Assembly (NCBI RefSeq): GCF_032911445.1
Contig: NZ_JAWJEJ010000002.1
Span: forward strand, 434,001-498,000
DNA: 64,000 nucleotides
Reading direction: 5' to 3'
From: Sphingomonas sp. HF-S4
GTDB lineage: Bacteria > Pseudomonadota > Alphaproteobacteria > Sphingomonadales > Sphingomonadaceae
The notes beneath the pieces are model-generated. The model was not told the origin of the DNA, ran no database searches, and saw only the letters and a list, made by a program, of their open reading frames with translations. Positions 25,234-35,062 of the stretch are shown piece after piece (positions within the stretch are counted from its first letter, which is position 1; the number at the start of each line of letters is the position of its first letter). The translations under genes were made by a program, and so were the position numbers.

Positions 25234-25983
25234 TTAGTCGCGCGCGCTGCCGAACAGGCGGAGCAGGAACAGGAACATGTTGATGAAGTCGAGATAGAGG
25301 TTGAGCGCCCCCATGATCGCGACCTTGCCCTGCATCTGGGTGCCGGCGACATGCTGGTAGATGCTCTTGATCTTCTGCGTGTCGTACGCGGTCAGCCCTG
25401 CGAAGATCAGCACGCCGATCGCGCTGATCACCAGCCCCATCGTTCCCGACTGGAGGAACAGGTTGACGATCGACGCCACGATCAGCCCGATCAGGCCCAT
25501 GATCAGGAAGGTGCCGAGGCCCGAAAGGTCCTTCTTGGTGGTGTAGCCGTAGAGGCTGAGGCCGGCGAAGCCCGCCGCGGTCGCGAAGAACACGCCCGCG
25601 ATCGACGTCGCGGTATAAGCGAGGAAGATCGTCGAGAGCGACGCGCCCATCAGTGCGGCATAGACGAAGAACAGCGTCTTGAGCGTGCTCTCCGACATCT
25701 TCTCCTGCCCGAAGCTCATCGCGAACACGATCGCCAGCGGCGACAGCGTCACGATCCAGCCGAGCATCGTCGGGGAATAGCCGCGCGCGGTCTGTTGGAC
25801 CATCAGCTCGACCAGGCTGGTATTGCCGACCACCAGCGCGATGATCGCAGTGAGCAACACGCCCGAGAGCATGTAGTTGTAGACCGACAGCATATAGGCA
25901 CGCAGACCCGCGTCATATGCCTCGGCGCGCGCGTCGGTCGCCGCGTATGCCGCGCCAGTCCGTGGATCAGACCAATTCGCCAT
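25234..25983 (-). CDS. BAX inhibitor-1 / YccA family inner-membrane protein
   Basis: 249 aa with seven predicted membrane helices. The C-terminal part carries ILIFAGLTAYDTQKIKSIY, the family's conserved 'FxGLTAYDTQKIK' segment with acidic residues in the last helices. Bacterial members are pH-sensitive calcium leak channels or FtsH-interacting proteins (YccA, YbhL); which applies here is unknown. A hydrophilic N-terminal 25 residues precedes the first helix. It has its own strong terminator and is divergent from thpR with 113 bases between starts, room for two promoters. Confidence 0.93.
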   Translation of the reverse strand: MANWSDPRTGAAYAATDARAEAYDAGLRAYMLSVYNYMLSGVLLTAIIALVVGNTSLVELMVQQTARGYSPTMLGWIVTLSPLAIVFAMSFGQEKMSESTLKTLFFVYAALMGASLSTIFLAYTATSIAGVFFATAAGFAGLSLYGYTTKKDLSGLGTFLIMGLIGLIVASIVNLFLQSGTMGLVISAIGVLIFAGLTAYDTQKIKSIYQHVAGTQMQGKVAIMGALNLYLDFINMFLFLLRLFGSARD

Positions 25984-26096
25984 TATGAACTCCTTTGCCC
26001 GGCAACGCGCCGGATGCGCCGAATATCGGGCCTGAACCGGCCCTTTTCAAGCGAAACCGGTGTGCGCGCTCTCGCAACCGGGCTAAGTGCTGCGCC

Positions 26097-26633
26097 ATGC
26101 ACCGCCTTTTCGTCGGCCTTCGCCCCCCGCCTGCGATCCGCGCGCAGCTACTTGCGCTGATGGGCGGCGTCGCCAATGCGCGCTGGCAGGACGACGCCCA
26201 GCTCCACATCACGCTGCGCTTCATCGGTGAAGTCGCGCGCCCCCAGGCCGAGGACGCTGCGATCGCGCTCTCGAACATCCACTACCCGCCGATCCCCGTC
26301 GCGCTCGCCGGCGTCGGCCAGTTCGACAGCCGTGGCCGCCCCAACGCGCTCTGGGCCGGTCTCCGCCCGCGCGACGCGCTCGCCGCACTCCACAAGAAGA
26401 TCGACCAGGCGCTGGTCCGTTGCGGCCTGGAGCCCGAGCGCCGCGCCTATCTGCCCCACATCACGCTGGCCCGGATGAACGCCAGCGCCGGCACCACCGA
26501 TCGCTTCCTCGAAGCGCATGCCGGCCTCGCCAGCCCGAACTTCACGCTCGATCATTTCCTGCTGTTCGAAAGCACGCTCGGCAGCGAAGGCGCCGCCTAC
26601 GAGGTGGTCGAACGCTACCCGTTAAGAGCCTGA
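26097..26633 (+). CDS. thpR: RNA 2',3'-cyclic phosphodiesterase (ThpR / LigT family)
   Basis: 178 aa two-histidine phosphoesterase. The paired HxTx motifs are LHITLRFIGE (about residue 39) and LPHITLARM (about residue 120), at family spacing. The enzyme opens 2',3'-cyclic phosphates in RNA; the E. coli homologue also ligates tRNA halves in vitro. I chose ATG 26097 (MHRLFVGLRPPPAIR) because the family begins with 'RLFVGL'; an in-frame upstream ATG would add 34 residues without family similarity. Single gene. Confidence 0.92.
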   Translation: MHRLFVGLRPPPAIRAQLLALMGGVANARWQDDAQLHITLRFIGEVARPQAEDAAIALSNIHYPPIPVALAGVGQFDSRGRPNALWAGLRPRDALAALHKKIDQALVRCGLEPERRAYLPHITLARMNASAGTTDRFLEAHAGLASPNFTLDHFLLFESTLGSEGAAYEVVERYPLRA

Positions 26634-26862
26634 AATTCCGCCCTTGCAGCGCAGCTCCGGGGAAGGGAACCGGAGTGACGGGCTTGAGCCACCGGCGATG
26701 GGGCCTCCGCGGACCCCTGCCGGGATCGTTTCGCGCACTACGCAAATACTATGCGAATCTCCGGTTTCCGATCTCGAAACTTAATGCGGCCCCTGCCTAA
26801 TAGGCAGCCCTCACGATCCGGCCGCGCGCTTCTGCCCGGCCCGTCACTGGGGGAAGATCAAG
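26634..26862 (+). promoter_or_regulatory. Upstream region of the TorF-kdp operon with candidate KdpE box
   Basis: The tandem 11-base repeat TACGCAAATAC / TATGCGAATCT at 26739-26760 matches at about 7 of 11 positions. OmpR-family regulators such as KdpE bind direct repeats of this period. Further down is a perfect inverted repeat CTGCCT-AAT-AGGCAG (26793-26807). Both lie between 55 and 125 bases before the porin ATG. Their function is inferred from spacing only. Confidence 0.35.
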
Positions 26863-27720
26863 ATGAAGTCCGTCCCGGCCCTCGCGGCCGCAATGTTCGT
26901 TTTCGCAATCGCCGCGCCGGCATTTGCGCAGGATGCTGCCGAAACCGAGCCCACGCCTGCCGTCACCGTCAGTGGTTCGGCGACGATCGCCTCGGATTAC
27001 CGCTTCCGTGGCGTCTCGCAGAGCAACAACGAGATGGTCGTGCAGGGCGGCGTCACCGTCACGCATGAGAGCGGCCTCTATGGCGGCGTGTGGGGCTCGA
27101 ACCTCGCCGGCTGGGGAACGTTCGGCGGGGCCAATATGGAGCTCGATCTGATCGTCGGCTACAAGCACCCGCTTGGCGACAACGGCGCGATCGACATCGG
27201 CCTGACCTGGTATTTCTATCCCGGCGGCGCGGACAAGACCGACTTCGCCGAGCCCTATGTCAAGCTGTCGGGCACTGCCGGCCCGGTGAGCCTGCTCGCC
27301 GGCGTCGCCTACGCGCCGAAGCAGGAAGCGCTGGGCAAGTGGTACAACACCGGTGCCGATGCCGCTGCGGGAGTCTATAACAATCCCGGCGCCAAGGATG
27401 ATAATCTCTATCTGTGGGGCGACGCCGCTGCCGGCATCAAGGGCACGCCGTTCACCCTCAAGGCCCATCTCGGCCATTCGGATGGCAATCCCGGCCTCGG
27501 TCCTAACGCCACCAGCGTCGCTCCGACCGGCAGCTATTGGGATTGGTCGCTCGGCATCGACGCTACGTGGCGCAACCTAACGCTGAACGTCTCGTATGTC
27601 GGCACCGACATCTCGGATCGCGACGCAGCCTATCTCCAACCCAGCTTCAGCAATGGCCAGGACGGCACCGGCAGCATCGCCAAGGGCACCGGTCTGGTCT
27701 CGCTGACCGCGGCTTTCTGA
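26863..27720 (+). CDS. TorF family putative outer-membrane porin
   Basis: 285 aa. A signal peptide (AAMFVFAIAAPAFA, cut before Gln-Asp at about residue 23) precedes an antiparallel beta-barrel-like sequence with the family start 'SGSATIASDYRFRGVSQS' and repeated amphipathic strands, ending LVSLTAAF with a terminal Phe. This is the TIGR02001/TorF pattern. The protein should form an outer-membrane channel. It immediately precedes the 27-aa peptide and kdpF, so its location suggests K+-linked expression and a role in passing K+ across the outer membrane; that role is inference. Confidence 0.85.
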   Translation: MKSVPALAAAMFVFAIAAPAFAQDAAETEPTPAVTVSGSATIASDYRFRGVSQSNNEMVVQGGVTVTHESGLYGGVWGSNLAGWGTFGGANMELDLIVGYKHPLGDNGAIDIGLTWYFYPGGADKTDFAEPYVKLSGTAGPVSLLAGVAYAPKQEALGKWYNTGADAAAGVYNNPGAKDDNLYLWGDAAAGIKGTPFTLKAHLGHSDGNPGLGPNATSVAPTGSYWDWSLGIDATWRNLTLNVSYVGTDISDRDAAYLQPSFSNGQDGTGSIAKGTGLVSLTAAF

Positions 27721-27735
27721 CGAAGGACCAGAACC

Positions 27736-27819
27736 ATGCAGGACCTGCTCTGGATCGCGATCATGGGAGGATTGGTGGCGCTTACGCTCGCCTATGTCCG
27801 CCTGTGCGACAAGGCATAG
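27736..27819 (+). CDS. 27-aa membrane peptide upstream of kdpF
   Basis: The frame ATG-CAG-GAC to TAG encodes MQDLLWIAIMGGLVALTLAY followed by VRLCDKA: one hydrophobic helix, then a positively charged end with Cys. It starts 15 bases after the porin stop and ends 10 bases before kdpF. Short peptides of this type ('Y-x-x-x-C' tail) often sit beside kdpF in other proteobacteria and are usually unannotated. A role as an additional small Kdp-complex subunit or assembly factor is possible. Confidence 0.65.
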   Translation: MQDLLWIAIMGGLVALTLAYVRLCDKA

Positions 27820-27829
27820 GGAGGCGAGA

Positions 27830-27919
27830 ATGATCATCGACCTCTGGCTGGCGGCCATCACGGCGCTCGGCCTTCTATTCTATCTCGTGGCGGTTCTGAT
27901 CCGCCCCGAACGCTTCTGA
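27830..27919 (+). CDS. kdpF: KdpF, small subunit of the K+-transporting ATPase
   Basis: 29 aa single-helix protein ([20 protein letters not shown], then AVLIRPERF). The 'Y-L...L..PE.F' ending is the KdpF hallmark. KdpF stabilises the KdpABC complex in the inner membrane. The ribosome binding site GGGAGGCGAG precedes the ATG, and kdpA starts 11 bases after its stop. Confidence 0.9.
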   Translation: MIIDLWLAAITALGLLFYLVAVLIRPERF

Positions 27920-27930
27920 AGGGGGTTATC

Positions 27931-29634
27931 ATGACCATTCAGGGCTGGATCCTGATCCTTGGCTTCGTTGCCATCCTGTTGGCGCTCACCAAGCCGGTGG
28001 GCAGCTGGCTATTCGCGCTCTACGAGGGTCGGCGCACGCCGCTGCATGTCGTGCTCGGTCCCGTCGAGCGCGGCTTCTACAAGCTGGCGGGCATCGACCC
28101 GAGCGCCGAGCAGAGCTGCCGTCGCTACGCGGTGCATATGCTGCTCTTCAACGCCGTGCTGATGCTGTTCACCTACGGCGTGCTGCGGCTGCAGGGTATG
28201 CTGCCCGGCAACCCGCAGGGGCTGGCCGGCGTCGGCGAGCATTTGTCGTTCAACACCGCGATCAGCTTCACTGCCAACACCAACTGGCAGAGCTATGGCG
28301 GCGAATCGACGATGTCGAACCTGAGCCAGATGCTCGGGCTGACGATCCACAACTTCCTCAGCGCTGCGACCGGCATCGCGCTCGCTTTCGCGCTGTTCCG
28401 CGGCTTCGCCCGGCGAAGCGCGGCGACGATCGGCAATTTCTGGGCCGATTGCACCCGCGTGACGCTCTATTTGCTGCTGCCGCTCTGCATGGCGATCACG
28501 CTATTCTATATCGCCAGCGGCGTGCCGCAGACGATGGCGGGCGCGGTCACCGTCAACACGCTCGAGGGCGCGCAACAGTCGATCCTGCTCGGCCCCGTCG
28601 CGTCGCAGGAAGCGATCAAGATGCTCGGCACCAATGGCGGCGGCTTCTTCAACGCCAACAGCGCGCATCCGTTCGAGAACCCGACGGCGCTCACCAACTT
28701 GGTGCAGATGCTGTCGATCTTCCTGATCGGCGTCGGCCTCACCTGGTGCTTCGGCAAGGCCGTGGGCAACACGCGCCAGGGCTGGGCGATCCTCGCGGCG
28801 ATGATGATCCTGTTCCTCGCTGGGACCAGCGTCACTTATTGGCAGGAAGCCGCCGGCAACCCGATCCTCCACGATCTCAGCGTCGCCGGGGGCAATATGG
28901 AGGGCAAGGAAGTCCGCTTCGGCATCGCCGGCTCGGCGCTCTTCTCGGTGGTCACCACCGCGGCTTCGTGCGGCGCGGTCAATGCGATGCACGACAGCTT
29001 CACTGCGCTGGGCGGGATGATCCCGCTGTTCAACATGCAGCTCGGCGAGGTCGTGATCGGCGGCGTCGGCGCAGGGATCTACGGCTTCCTGCTGTTCGCC
29101 ATCCTCGCGGTGTTCGTCGCCGGGCTGATGGTCGGCCGCACGCCCGAATATGTCGGCAAGAAGATCGAGGCGAAGGAGGTCAAGCTGGCGGTGCTGGCGA
29201 TCGCGATCCTGCCGCTGGTGATCCTGGGCTTCACTGCGCTTTCCTCGGTGACCGAGGCCGGGCTGGCGGGGCCGCTCAACAAGGGGCCGCACGGCTTCAG
29301 CGAGATCCTCTACGCCTATACCAGCGCGGTTGCGAACAACGGCTCGGCCTTTGCCGGCCTCACCGCCAACACGCCGTGGTATAACGGCCTGCTGGGTGTC
29401 GCGATGTGGCTGGGCCGCTTCTTCATCATCGTGCCGATGCTGGCGATCGCCGGCAGCCTCGCGGCGAAGAAGCACACCCCCGAAAGCGCAGGCTCGTTCC
29501 CGACCACCGGCGGCCTGTGGGTCGGCCTGCTCGTCGGCATCATCCTGATCCTGGGCGGCCTCACCTTCCTGCCGAGCCTCGCGCTCGGTCCCATCGCCGA
29601 TCATCTCGCGATGATCCGCGGGCAACTCTTCTAA
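27931..29634 (+). CDS. kdpA: KdpA, K+-binding and translocating subunit
   Basis: 567 aa polytopic membrane protein, typical KdpA length. It has the repeated selectivity-filter loops expected for four MPM units, for example [36 protein letters not shown] and [14 protein letters not shown]. It binds K+ from the periplasm and passes it to KdpB during ATP-driven uptake. ATG 27931 is preceded by AAGGGGG. Second structural gene of kdpFABC. Confidence 0.97.
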   Translation: MTIQGWILILGFVAILLALTKPVGSWLFALYEGRRTPLHVVLGPVERGFYKLAGIDPSAEQSCRRYAVHMLLFNAVLMLFTYGVLRLQGMLPGNPQGLAGVGEHLSFNTAISFTANTNWQSYGGESTMSNLSQMLGLTIHNFLSAATGIALAFALFRGFARRSAATIGNFWADCTRVTLYLLLPLCMAITLFYIASGVPQTMAGAVTVNTLEGAQQSILLGPVASQEAIKMLGTNGGGFFNANSAHPFENPTALTNLVQMLSIFLIGVGLTWCFGKAVGNTRQGWAILAAMMILFLAGTSVTYWQEAAGNPILHDLSVAGGNMEGKEVRFGIAGSALFSVVTTAASCGAVNAMHDSFTALGGMIPLFNMQLGEVVIGGVGAGIYGFLLFAILAVFVAGLMVGRTPEYVGKKIEAKEVKLAVLAIAILPLVILGFTALSSVTEAGLAGPLNKGPHGFSEILYAYTSAVANNGSAFAGLTANTPWYNGLLGVAMWLGRFFIIVPMLAIAGSLAAKKHTPESAGSFPTTGGLWVGLLVGIILILGGLTFLPSLALGPIADHLAMIRGQLF

Positions 29635-29650
29635 GCGGGGGGCGCCAGAC

Positions 29651-31681
29651 ATGGCTCGCGCATCGACAAAGTCGTTGTTCACGGCAGAACTGATCGTTCC
29701 GGCGATCGGCGACGCGTTCAAGAAACTCAATCCACGCGAACTGATCCGCAACCCGGTGATGTTCACCACCGCGGTGGTCGCCGTGCTGCTGACGGTCCTG
29801 CTGATCGTCGGGCAGGATGGTCTTTCGACCGGGTTTAAGCTCCAGCTGGTCGTCTGGCTGTGGCTGACCGCGCTGTTCGGCACCTTCGCCGAGGCGCTGG
29901 CCGAGGGGCGCGGCAAGGCGCAGGCGGCGAGCCTGCGCGCCACCAAGGCCGAGCTCACCGCCAAGAGGCGCAAGAACGGCAAGACCGAGAACGTCCCCGC
30001 CAGCCAGCTTCGCGCCGGCGACCTCGTCCTCGTCGAAACCGGCGACCTGATCCCGGCCGATGGCGAAGTGGTCGAGGGCGTCGCCTCGGTCAACGAAGCG
30101 GCGATCACCGGCGAAAGCGCGCCGGTGATCCGCGAGGCGGGCGGCGATCGTTCGGCGGTGACCGCAGGTACGCGGGTGATCTCCGACGCGATCACGGTCC
30201 GCGTCACTGCCGATCCGGGCCAGGGCTTCCTCGATCGCATGATCGCGCTGGTCGAAGGCGCCGAGCGCCAGAAGACGCCGAACGAAATCGCGCTGACCCT
30301 GCTGCTCGTCGGGCTGACGATCATCTTCCTGATCGCGGTCGGCACGATTCCCGGCTTCGCCAGCTATGCCGGCGGCAGCGTGCCCGTGGCGATCCTCGCC
30401 GCGCTGCTGATCACGCTGATCCCCACGACCATTGCCGCATTGCTCTCGGCGATCGGCATCGCGGGCATGGACCGGCTGGTGCGCTTCAACGTGCTTGCCA
30501 AGTCGGGCCGCGCGGTCGAGGCCGCCGGCGACGTCGACGTGCTGCTGCTCGACAAGACCGGGACGATCACGATCGGCGACCGGCAGGCAAGCGAGTTCCG
30601 CGCGGTCGGCGGCACGTCGGAGGCGCAGCTCGCCGAGGCGGCGGTGCTCGCCAGCCTCGCGGACGAGACGCCGGAAGGGCGCTCGATCGTGGTGTTGGGG
30701 CGCGAGAAATATCGCCTCGCGCTCGCCTCGCTGCCGGTGGGCGCCGAAGTGATCCCGTTCACTGCGCAGACGCGGATCTCCGGGGTGATCACCGGCGGCA
30801 GCACGATCCAGAAGGGGGCGGTAGACTCGATCCTCAGGGCAAATCCTGGGCTGGGCGAGACCGCGGCGGCGACCGAGCTGCGCCGCATCACCGACGAGAT
30901 TGCGCGCGCGGGCGGCACCCCGCTGGCCGTGGCGCAGGATGGCCGGCTGCTCGGTGCAATCTTCCTCAAGGATGTGGTCAAGGCCGGCATCCGCGAGCGC
31001 TTCGGCGAGCTGCGCGAAATGGGAATCCGCACTGTGATGATCACCGGCGACAACCCGCTCACCGCCGCGGCCATCGCCGCCGAGGCGGGCGTCGATGACT
31101 TCCTCGCCCAGGCGACCCCCGAGGACAAGCTGGCGCTGATCCGCAAGGAACAGCAGGGCGGCAAGCTGGTCGCGATGTGCGGCGACGGCACCAACGATGC
31201 CCCCGCGCTTGCGCAGGCCGATGTCGGCGTGGCGATGAACACGGGGACGCAGGCGGCGCGCGAAGCCGGCAACATGGTCGATCTCGACAGCGACCCGACC
31301 AAGCTGATCGAGGTCGTCGGCCTCGGCAAACAGCTGCTGATGACGCGCGGCGCGCTGACCACCTTCTCGGTGGCGAACGATGTCGCGAAATATTTCGCGA
31401 TCATTCCGGCGATGTTCGTGGTGCTTTATCCGGGGCTCGGCGTGCTCAACGTGATGGGGCTGGGGACGCCGGAGAGCGCAATCCTCTCGGCGATCATCTT
31501 CAACGCGCTGATCATCCCGCTGCTCGTGCCGCTCGCGCTCAAGGGCGTCGCGTACAAGCCGATGGGCGCGGGGCCGCTGCTCGCACGCAACCTCGCCGTC
31601 TACGGCCTGGGCGGGCTCATCGCGCCGTTCATCGGGATCAAGCTGATCGACCTCGCCGTGAATGGGCTGGGGTTGGCGTAA
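29651..31681 (+). CDS. kdpB: KdpB, ATP-hydrolysing P-type ATPase subunit
   Basis: 676 aa P-type ATPase. The phosphorylation motif DKTGT occurs in [15 protein letters not shown] (Asp at about residue 301), the actuator loop TGES in [11 protein letters not shown], and the hinge [10 protein letters not shown] near residue 514. Membrane helices contain the family motif [19 protein letters not shown]. It powers KdpFABC K+ uptake under K+ limitation. It follows kdpA by 16 bases. The gap to kdpC is unusually long because a palindromic repeat sits in it. Confidence 0.98.
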   Translation: MARASTKSLFTAELIVPAIGDAFKKLNPRELIRNPVMFTTAVVAVLLTVLLIVGQDGLSTGFKLQLVVWLWLTALFGTFAEALAEGRGKAQAASLRATKAELTAKRRKNGKTENVPASQLRAGDLVLVETGDLIPADGEVVEGVASVNEAAITGESAPVIREAGGDRSAVTAGTRVISDAITVRVTADPGQGFLDRMIALVEGAERQKTPNEIALTLLLVGLTIIFLIAVGTIPGFASYAGGSVPVAILAALLITLIPTTIAALLSAIGIAGMDRLVRFNVLAKSGRAVEAAGDVDVLLLDKTGTITIGDRQASEFRAVGGTSEAQLAEAAVLASLADETPEGRSIVVLGREKYRLALASLPVGAEVIPFTAQTRISGVITGGSTIQKGAVDSILRANPGLGETAAATELRRITDEIARAGGTPLAVAQDGRLLGAIFLKDVVKAGIRERFGELREMGIRTVMITGDNPLTAAAIAAEAGVDDFLAQATPEDKLALIRKEQQGGKLVAMCGDGTNDAPALAQADVGVAMNTGTQAAREAGNMVDLDSDPTKLIEVVGLGKQLLMTRGALTTFSVANDVAKYFAIIPAMFVVLYPGLGVLNVMGLGTPESAILSAIIFNALIIPLLVPLALKGVAYKPMGAGPLLARNLAVYGLGGLIAPFIGIKLIDLAVNGLGLA

Positions 31682-31691
31682 CCACAAACAA

Positions 31692-31798
31692 AAGCCCCTC
31701 CCCCTTGGGGGAGGGGTTGGGGGTGGGGCGGTGTCTCACAGAGACCAGCGCTCGCGGACAGGCCCCACCCCAACCCCTCCCCTGAAGAGGAGGGGCTT
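31692..31798. repeat. Palindromic intergenic repeat inside the kdp operon
   Basis: A 107-base element bounded by AAGCCCCTCC (31692-31701) and GGAGGGGCTT (31789-31798). Inside, GGGGTTGGGGGTGGGGC pairs with GCCCCACCCCAACCCC, making a long imperfect hairpin. The core contains GCGCTCGCGGA, which also occurs in the element at 48511-48647. It separates kdpB from kdpC without breaking either. Confidence 0.85.
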
Positions 31799-31814
31799 GA
31801 GAAAGGAAAGTCTC

Positions 31815-32402
31815 ATGACCGACGACTTAAAATCCTCCCTGCGGCCCGCGATCGTGCTCACGATCCTGTTCGCACTCCTGCTCGGCCTGGTATATCCGTT
31901 CGCGATGACCGGCATCGGACAGGCGCTCTTCCCCTCCCAGGCCAATGGCAGCCTGGTCCGCGACTCCGCAGGCCGGGTGATCGGATCGACGGTGATCGGC
32001 CAGGCGTTCACGTCGGACCGCAACTTCCAGACGCGGCCTTCCGCGGCGGGCAAGGGCTATGACGGGCTCGCCTCGTCGGGCTCGAACCTCGGGCCCACGT
32101 CGCAGGCGCTTGTCGATCGCGTGAAGCCCGATATCGACAAGCGCCGGGGCGAGGGCGTGACCGGCCAGATGCCGGCCGACCTCGTCACCGCCAGCGGCTC
32201 GGGACTCGATCCGCATCTCTCGCCGGAAGCCGCGCGCGCGCAGGTCGCCCGTGTCGCGCGCGTCCGTGGCGTGCCGGCGGACCAGGTCGCCAGGCTGGTC
32301 GATGCCAATGTCGAGCGCCCCATCCTTGGCATTCTGGGGGAGCCGCGCGTCAACGTGCTTGCCCTCAACCAGCGGCTCGATAGGCTCGGCACGGGCCGTT
32401 GA
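31815..32402 (+). CDS. kdpC: KdpC, K+-transporting ATPase subunit C
   Basis: 195 aa with one N-terminal membrane helix (AIVLTILFALLLGLVYPFAM) and a periplasmic-facing soluble part with family motifs FQTRPSAAG, SSGSNLGPTS and DPHLSPEAARAQ. It raises the K+ affinity of the complex. ATG 31815 is chosen because MTDDLKSSLRPAI matches the family start and has AAAGGAAAG upstream; the frame runs open through the repeat but that part is not KdpC-like. Its stop overlaps the kdpD start. Confidence 0.96.
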   Translation: MTDDLKSSLRPAIVLTILFALLLGLVYPFAMTGIGQALFPSQANGSLVRDSAGRVIGSTVIGQAFTSDRNFQTRPSAAGKGYDGLASSGSNLGPTSQALVDRVKPDIDKRRGEGVTGQMPADLVTASGSGLDPHLSPEAARAQVARVARVRGVPADQVARLVDANVERPILGILGEPRVNVLALNQRLDRLGTGR

Positions 32403-35062
32403 GCGGACGCGAAAGACCCGCGCCCGAGGCCTTTCTCCGCGCCGCCGCGGAGGAAGGCAGGGGGCGACTGAAGATCTTCCTCGGCGCAGCCCCTGGGGTC
32501 GGTAAGACCTATGAGATGCTCTCCGAGGGCGCAGCGAGACGACGTTCGGGAACGGACGTCGTCGTCGGCGTCGTGGAGACCCACGGTCGCGCCGAAACCG
32601 AGGCCCTGACCCGCGACCTCGAAATCCTGCCGCGTCGCGCGATCGACTACGAAGGCCGCACGCTCGCCGAGATGGATCTCGACGCACTGCTCGATCGCCG
32701 CCCCGCGCTCGCGCTGGTCGATGAACTCGCCCATACCAATGCCCCGGGCAGCCGGCATCCCAAGCGCTACCAGGATGTCGAGGAACTCCTCGACGCCGGC
32801 ATCGATGTCTATTCGACGATCAACATCCAGCATGTCGAAAGCCTCAACGACGTCGTGGCCAGCTTTACGCGGGTGCGCGTCCGGGAGACGGTGCCCGACA
32901 GCATCCTCGAGCGTGCGGAGATCGAAGTCGTCGATATCCCGCCCGACGAGCTGATCGAGCGACTGAAGGAAGGCAAGGTCTACCTGCCACAGGAAGCGAC
33001 GCGAGCGCTTTCGCACTTCTTCTCCAAGTCCAACCTCTCCGCGCTGCGCGAACTGGCGCTGCGGCGCGCGGCGCAGGCCGTCGATGCGCAGATGCTCGAC
33101 CATCTCCGCGCCAATGCGCTGGGCGGCACCTGGGCCGGCAGCGAGCGTATCCTCGTCGCGGTAAGCGAGCTGCCCGGCGCCGAGGAACTGGTGCGCGCCG
33201 CCAAGCGGATCGCGGACGCCGCGCATGCCAGCTGGACCGCGATCCATGTCGAGACGCCGCGCACCCGCGCGCTCGACGAGCCGGCGCTTCGCCGGATCGC
33301 GGCCACGCTCAACCTCGCCTCGCGCCTCGGCGCTGCCGTCGCCTCGGTCCCGGCGGCTTCGGTGGTGGAGGGGTTGAAGAGCTATGCGGCGGACGCCCGT
33401 GCGACCCAGCTCGTCGTTGGCAAGTCGACGCGATCCCGCTGGTTCGAACTGCGTCATGGGTCGGTGGTCGATCGGCTCGTTCGCGAGACCCCGGGAGTGG
33501 CGGTGCACGTCCTGCCGCTCACGACGAACGCCGTGGCGACACACCGGCATCGCCGGACCGGCGATTGGGGCGCCCCCAGCGGCTATTTTTGGACGACGCT
33601 GATGGTCGCTGCAGTGACGGCGCTGGGATCGGCGCTGTTCCATGTCCTCGACCTCGGCAACGTCGCGCTGCTGTACCTGCTGCCGGTGATGACCGCTGCC
33701 AGCCTGTTCGGTCTGCGCACCGGCGTCTATGCCGGCATCCTGTCGAGCCTGGGCTACAACTACTTCTTTCTGCCGCCGACCGGGACGCTCACCGTGAGCA
33801 ACCCGGAGAACATCATCTCGATCTTCGTGCTGCTCGGAGTGGCGGTAGCCACCAGCCAACTTACCGCGCGAGTTCGGGCCCAGGCCGATATCGCTGCCGT
33901 AAGCGCCCGCAGCAATGCTGCGCTGGCCGGCTATCTACGCCAGCTCACCCGGCTGAACGACCCGATCGGCGTGGCGCGGGCAGCGTGTGGCGAGATCGCC
34001 GACCTGCTCGGCGTACGGGTGGCATTGCTCCAGCAAACGGCGACCGGGCTCTCGGTCCAGGCCGCAAGCGAGCCCGGTACGCGCTTGGAGACCATGGAAC
34101 TCGCCGCCGCCCAGTGGGTGTGGGACACGGCCCAGCCCGCAGGCCGCGGCACCGGGACGCTGGCAGCCTCGGACTGGCAGTTCCAGCCGCTACGCGCGGG
34201 AGATCGGGTGCTCGCCGTCCTGGGCGTGGCGCGCGACGACGGGCGTGATCCGGTTCGATCCGATCAATTGGCCCTGCTGGGAAGTCTGCTCGACCAGACA
34301 TCGCTGGCGCTCGAGCGATTGCGGCTGGAAGCGGAGATGCGCGATGTCGATGCCGTGCGAGAGCGCGATAGGCTGCGTGCCGCATTGCTGTCCTCGGTGA
34401 GCCACGACCTTCGCACCCCGCTGACCTCGGTGCTCGCCGCCGCGGGGGAACTGCGCCGGCGGCGCGACGATCCGCTGCTCGACACGATCCAAAGCGAGGC
34501 GACACGGCTCAATCGTTTCGTCGCCAACCTGCTCGACATGGCGCGGGTCGAGGCCGGCGCGCTGCGGCTCGCGCTTGAGGCGATCGATCTGACCGACGCT
34601 GTAGGGGCGGCCGTGCACGACACGCGCGGATCGCTCGATGGCCATGCCATCGAACTCGAGGTGCTGCCGGACCTGCCGCTGGTCAAGGTCGACCCGCAGC
34701 TGTTTCACCATTGCCTGCTCAACCTGCTCGACAATGCCGGGCGCTATGGCGATCCCGGAACCCCGATCATCATTCGCGCCGAGCGTCGGCCGGAGGCGAT
34801 GCTGCTTTCGGTGATCGATCAGGGGCCGGGCCTGCCGGAGGGTCGCGAGTTGGAAGTGTTCGAGACCTTTCGCCGGCTCGAGGGGTCGGACCGGTCGGTC
34901 AGCGGCACCGGCCTGGGGCTCGCGATCGTCAAGGCGTTTGCCGAGGCGATGGGGATGACGGTGGAGGCGGCCAATCGCGACGATCGCGCCGGCGCGCGCT
35001 TCAGCATTCACTTTCCCGAACACTTGCTGGTGCGCGGATCGGATCAAGGAATCGAACTATGA
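32399..35062 (+). CDS. kdpD: KdpD, K+-responsive sensor histidine kinase
   Basis: 887 aa. Order: KdpD N-terminal ATP-binding domain with Walker A GAAPGVGKT (29-37), a universal-stress-like domain (about 240-370), four membrane helices (about 395-505), a GAF-like region, H-box SSVSHDLRTPLTS (phospho-acceptor His669) and ATPase (GTGLGLAIV). The start is TTG 32399, forming a TTGA overlap with the kdpC stop; MSGRERPAPEAF before the conserved LKIFLGAAPG fits family length. It senses low K+ or turgor and phosphorylates KdpE. Confidence 0.96.
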   Translation: MSGRERPAPEAFLRAAAEEGRGRLKIFLGAAPGVGKTYEMLSEGAARRRSGTDVVVGVVETHGRAETEALTRDLEILPRRAIDYEGRTLAEMDLDALLDRRPALALVDELAHTNAPGSRHPKRYQDVEELLDAGIDVYSTINIQHVESLNDVVASFTRVRVRETVPDSILERAEIEVVDIPPDELIERLKEGKVYLPQEATRALSHFFSKSNLSALRELALRRAAQAVDAQMLDHLRANALGGTWAGSERILVAVSELPGAEELVRAAKRIADAAHASWTAIHVETPRTRALDEPALRRIAATLNLASRLGAAVASVPAASVVEGLKSYAADARATQLVVGKSTRSRWFELRHGSVVDRLVRETPGVAVHVLPLTTNAVATHRHRRTGDWGAPSGYFWTTLMVAAVTALGSALFHVLDLGNVALLYLLPVMTAASLFGLRTGVYAGILSSLGYNYFFLPPTGTLTVSNPENIISIFVLLGVAVATSQLTARVRAQADIAAVSARSNAALAGYLRQLTRLNDPIGVARAACGEIADLLGVRVALLQQTATGLSVQAASEPGTRLETMELAAAQWVWDTAQPAGRGTGTLAASDWQFQPLRAGDRVLAVLGVARDDGRDPVRSDQLALLGSLLDQTSLALERLRLEAEMRDVDAVRERDRLRAALLSSVSHDLRTPLTSVLAAAGELRRRRDDPLLDTIQSEATRLNRFVANLLDMARVEAGALRLALEAIDLTDAVGAAVHDTRGSLDGHAIELEVLPDLPLVKVDPQLFHHCLLNLLDNAGRYGDPGTPIIIRAERRPEAMLLSVIDQGPGLPEGRELEVFETFRRLEGSDRSVSGTGLGLAIVKAFAEAMGMTVEAANRDDRAGARFSIHFPEHLLVRGSDQGIEL

